A stretch of DNA of 64,000 nucleotides, taken from NCBI GenBank assembly GCA_943331005.2, contig CALQJX020000012.1, positions 1 through 64,000 of the forward strand. The letters are read 5' to 3'. A program made the position numbers and the translations under genes. The notes below the pieces were generated by a model. It was not told the DNA's origin. It did not search any database and saw only the letters and a list, made by a program, of their open reading frames with translations. Each line of letters opens with the position of its first letter. Position 1 is the first letter of the stretch. This document shows, in pieces, positions 62,033-64,000 of the stretch. This DNA is from Bordetella parapertussis (lineage in GTDB: Bacteria > Bacteroidota > Bacteroidia > Chitinophagales > Chitinophagaceae).

Positions 62033-64000
62033 ATGTTATCAGCTATTTACAGATTATCATTTGCTGCAATCCTTATATTGTCAGGAACAGTAAGTTCATC
62101 AGCGCAATCGCTTACCCGATACATAGATCCCTTTATAGGCACAGGTGGTCATGGACATACTTTCCCCGGCGCATGTGTACCCTTTGGCATGGTGCAGCTT
62201 AGTCCCGACAATGGCACACAGGGCTGGGACTGGTGCAGCGGCTACAACTACTCTGATACTACCATTGTCGGCTTCAGCCATATGCACCTCAGCGGCACCG
62301 GCGTTGGCGACTGGGTTGATATTTCTGTAATGCCACACACCGCCCATGTACCCGATGAGCAACGCTTCTTCAAAGTAGGCTTCAGCCATAAGAACGAGCA
62401 GGCAGGCGCAGGCTACTACAATGTAAGGATGAACAATGGTGTTACCGTAATGCTCACTGCTACTGAGCGCTGCGGTCTGCATGAGTATCTGTTCCCAAAG
62501 GGCAGCACACCCTTCGTACGCTTTCATCTTACCTATATGATGAACTACGACAGTGCTGCGGTAACCCACATTACTTATATAGATGATAGTACTATTACAG
62601 GTTACAGATACTCTACCGGCTGGGCCAAATACCAGCGGGTATACTTTGCTGCGCGTGTTTCTGTACCCTTCAAAAAACTGCATATCTACGACTTTGCAAC
62701 ACACGAAGAAACTACCGCTGAGCAAAAGACTGATGGCCGCTACAATGCCGAAATGGAATTTGCAGACCTGAAAGGAAGACCACTGATGATGAAGGTGGCC
62801 GTATCGGGGGTAAGCGAAGCAAAAGCCCTCATGGCACTACAGGAGATACCGAAATGGAACCTGAATACTGTAAAGTCCGACGCCATAAAGAAATGGGAGA
62901 ATGAGCTGAAGAAGATGGAAGTTACCACCAAGGATGAGCAAATGAAACGCATCTTCTATACTGCACTCTACCATACCTGCATGGCACCTACCACCTTCTC
63001 TGATGCTGACGGTGAATATCAGAACGCTGATGGCTGGAAACTGAAAATGAAGGGTGGCCAGCAGCGTTATACTGTCTTTTCTTTGTGGGACACCTTCCGC
63101 GGATTGCATCCATTATTTACCCTTACTCAGCCCGAAAGGCTGAAGGATATGATGAACAGCATGCTTGCCTTCTGCGACGAGAATGGACTGCTGCCTGTAT
63201 GGGACCTGAGCACTTACGAAACCAACTGTATGAGTGGCTACCATGCAGTGCCTGTACTTGCCGATGCCGTACTGAAGAACACACCGGGCATAGAACCGGA
63301 ACGCGCCTATGAAGCCATGAGAAAGAGCGCCTACCAGGAAGGGCGTGGTGTGCAGCCCTACTGCAAATATGGTTATGTTCCACAAGGCCCATCGTGGCAC
63401 AGTGTGACCAAGACCGTAGAATATGCCTATGACGACTGGTGCATAGCGCAGGTTGCCAAAAAACTGGGCAAAATGGATGACTACAAACTGTTCATGACCA
63501 GGGCATCGGCATACCAGACTTTGTTTGATAAGAACACCGGCTTTATAAGGGCAAAAGACAGCAATGGCAAGTGGGTAGAACCCTTCGACCCTATGTATGC
63601 ATCTACCGATGGAAGTCAATCATTCTATGAAGAGGGTAATGCGTGGCAGTACACCTTCTTTGTGCCGCACGATGTGCGTGGCCTGGCCAAAGCATTTGGC
63701 AGCTACTCCTTATTCACACAGAAGCTGGATGCACTCTTCGATGCCCCATCAGGTATAAAAGGAGAGCAGGCACCACCAGATGTAAGCGGCCTCATTGGTC
63801 AGTATGCGCATGGCAACGAACCGAGCCACCACATTGCCTACATGTATAATTATGTAGGAGAACCCTGGAAAACTCAGAAATGGACCCGTACCATACTTGA
63901 CTCTATGTATCACGACCAGCCGGATGGCTATGCAGGCAATGAAGACTGCGGCCAGATGAGCGCCTGGGCGGTATGGAGTATGACCGGCTTCTACCCTGCC
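62033..64000 (+). CDS. GH92 alpha-mannosidase (partial, runs off the window)
   Basis: First 656 codons of a secreted exo-alpha-mannosidase; the reading frame is open to the right edge. Signal peptide 1-24 (MLSAIYRLSFAAILILSGTVSSSAQ). GH92 landmarks: YIDPFIGTGGHGHTFPGACVPFGMVQLSPD near 28-57, WCSGYNY, GFSHMHLSGTG, the alpha/alpha barrel from about 300 with FSLWDTFRGLHPLFTL, the general-acid segment HGNEPSHH with Glu596, and GNEDCGQMSAW with Glu637/Asp638 near the base position. Substrate is probably alpha-1,2/1,3-mannose of glycans. An in-frame ATG at 62006 is an alternative start but places nine residues before the signal peptide. Confidence 0.95.
   Translation, partial: MLSAIYRLSFAAILILSGTVSSSAQSLTRYIDPFIGTGGHGHTFPGACVPFGMVQLSPDNGTQGWDWCSGYNYSDTTIVGFSHMHLSGTGVGDWVDISVMPHTAHVPDEQRFFKVGFSHKNEQAGAGYYNVRMNNGVTVMLTATERCGLHEYLFPKGSTPFVRFHLTYMMNYDSAAVTHITYIDDSTITGYRYSTGWAKYQRVYFAARVSVPFKKLHIYDFATHEETTAEQKTDGRYNAEMEFADLKGRPLMMKVAVSGVSEAKALMALQEIPKWNLNTVKSDAIKKWENELKKMEVTTKDEQMKRIFYTALYHTCMAPTTFSDADGEYQNADGWKLKMKGGQQRYTVFSLWDTFRGLHPLFTLTQPERLKDMMNSMLAFCDENGLLPVWDLSTYETNCMSGYHAVPVLADAVLKNTPGIEPERAYEAMRKSAYQEGRGVQPYCKYGYVPQGPSWHSVTKTVEYAYDDWCIAQVAKKLGKMDDYKLFMTRASAYQTLFDKNTGFIRAKDSNGKWVEPFDPMYASTDGSQSFYEEGNAWQYTFFVPHDVRGLAKAFGSYSLFTQKLDALFDAPSGIKGEQAPPDVSGLIGQYAHGNEPSHHIAYMYNYVGEPWKTQKWTRTILDSMYHDQPDGYAGNEDCGQMSAWAVWSMTGFYPA

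Noticed and set aside
62099..62725. 208-codon minus-strand ORF inside the GH92 gene
   Set aside because: The sense frame encodes clear GH92 motifs over the same bases; the antisense product has no motif.

Overview
The window looks like a chromosomal segment of a Bacteroidota bacterium, most probably Chitinophagaceae or a close relative. The reasons are a complete gldK-gldL-gldM-gldN type IX secretion (T9SS) core operon, four probable T9SS cargo proteins (two type A tails, two CHU_C type B tails), exact TAnnTTTG promoter boxes upstream of many genes, few Shine-Dalgarno-like sites, and household genes (recA, hldD, ribBA, mitochondrial-type aconitase) that read as typical Bacteroidota. No tRNA, rRNA, CRISPR array, transposase or phage gene was found.

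Layout. 0-3 kb: recA, a small lipoprotein gene, then about 1.2 kb of non-coding DNA full of short hairpins, direct repeats and an 11-bp tandem repeat. 3-8 kb: a secreted DUF4139 protein, a GAF histidine kinase, a His-rich membrane protein with hldD (LPS heptose), and mtgA (peptidoglycan). 8-14.6 kb (minus): gldKLMN plus a fifth gene for a probable outer-membrane protein. 15-19 kb: a small surface-polysaccharide group (Gfo/Idh/MocA dehydrogenase, lipoprotein, polyprenyl-phosphate sugar-1-phosphate transferase, DUF1648 protein). 19-22 kb (minus): AlkC-like DNA glycosylase and a TMTC-like membrane glycosyltransferase with TPRs. 22.7-24.8 kb: a tightly packed TM2 / DUF2752 / DUF4870-like / M48 peptidase operon. 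25-27.4 kb: a GAF-PAS-PAS histidine kinase overlapping a stand-alone receiver. 27.4-31 kb: a PatB/MalY-type aminotransferase and an unusual FAD-monooxygenase/SpxH(YjbH)-like fusion. 31-38 kb: a T9SS-exported alpha/beta hydrolase, a transglutaminase-like secreted protein, an M20 peptidase and a YcbB-type L,D-transpeptidase. 38-48 kb: ribBA and two tandem CHU_C giant adhesin-like paralogues that differ mainly in copy number of a 91-residue Cys-containing repeat. 48-55 kb: aconitase, a secreted reprolysin-like metalloprotease with Ig-like repeats, and a cold-shock protein. 55-64 kb: PaaY-like hexapeptide protein, DnaJ-domain membrane protein, AlkA-like glycosylase, a DODA-type dioxygenase with a twin-arginine leader, an APC permease, a 752-residue secreted protein with a probable caspase-fold C-terminus, and a GH92 alpha-mannosidase cut by the window edge.

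How it fits together. The core theme is the cell envelope: the T9SS motor/ring genes sit in the same 64 kb as proteins that carry its sorting tails, together with LPS, capsule and peptidoglycan enzymes. The most novel-looking items are the FAD-monooxygenase/SpxH-like fusion (28697-30634), the caspase-fold candidate (59605-61863), the TM2-DUF2752-DUF4870-M48 cassette, a GldK whose FGE-like domain is split by a low-complexity lysine-rich insert and which lacks a lipobox, and the phased 11-bp repeat at 2850-2893. All function calls come from motif and family recognition by eye; no database search was run.
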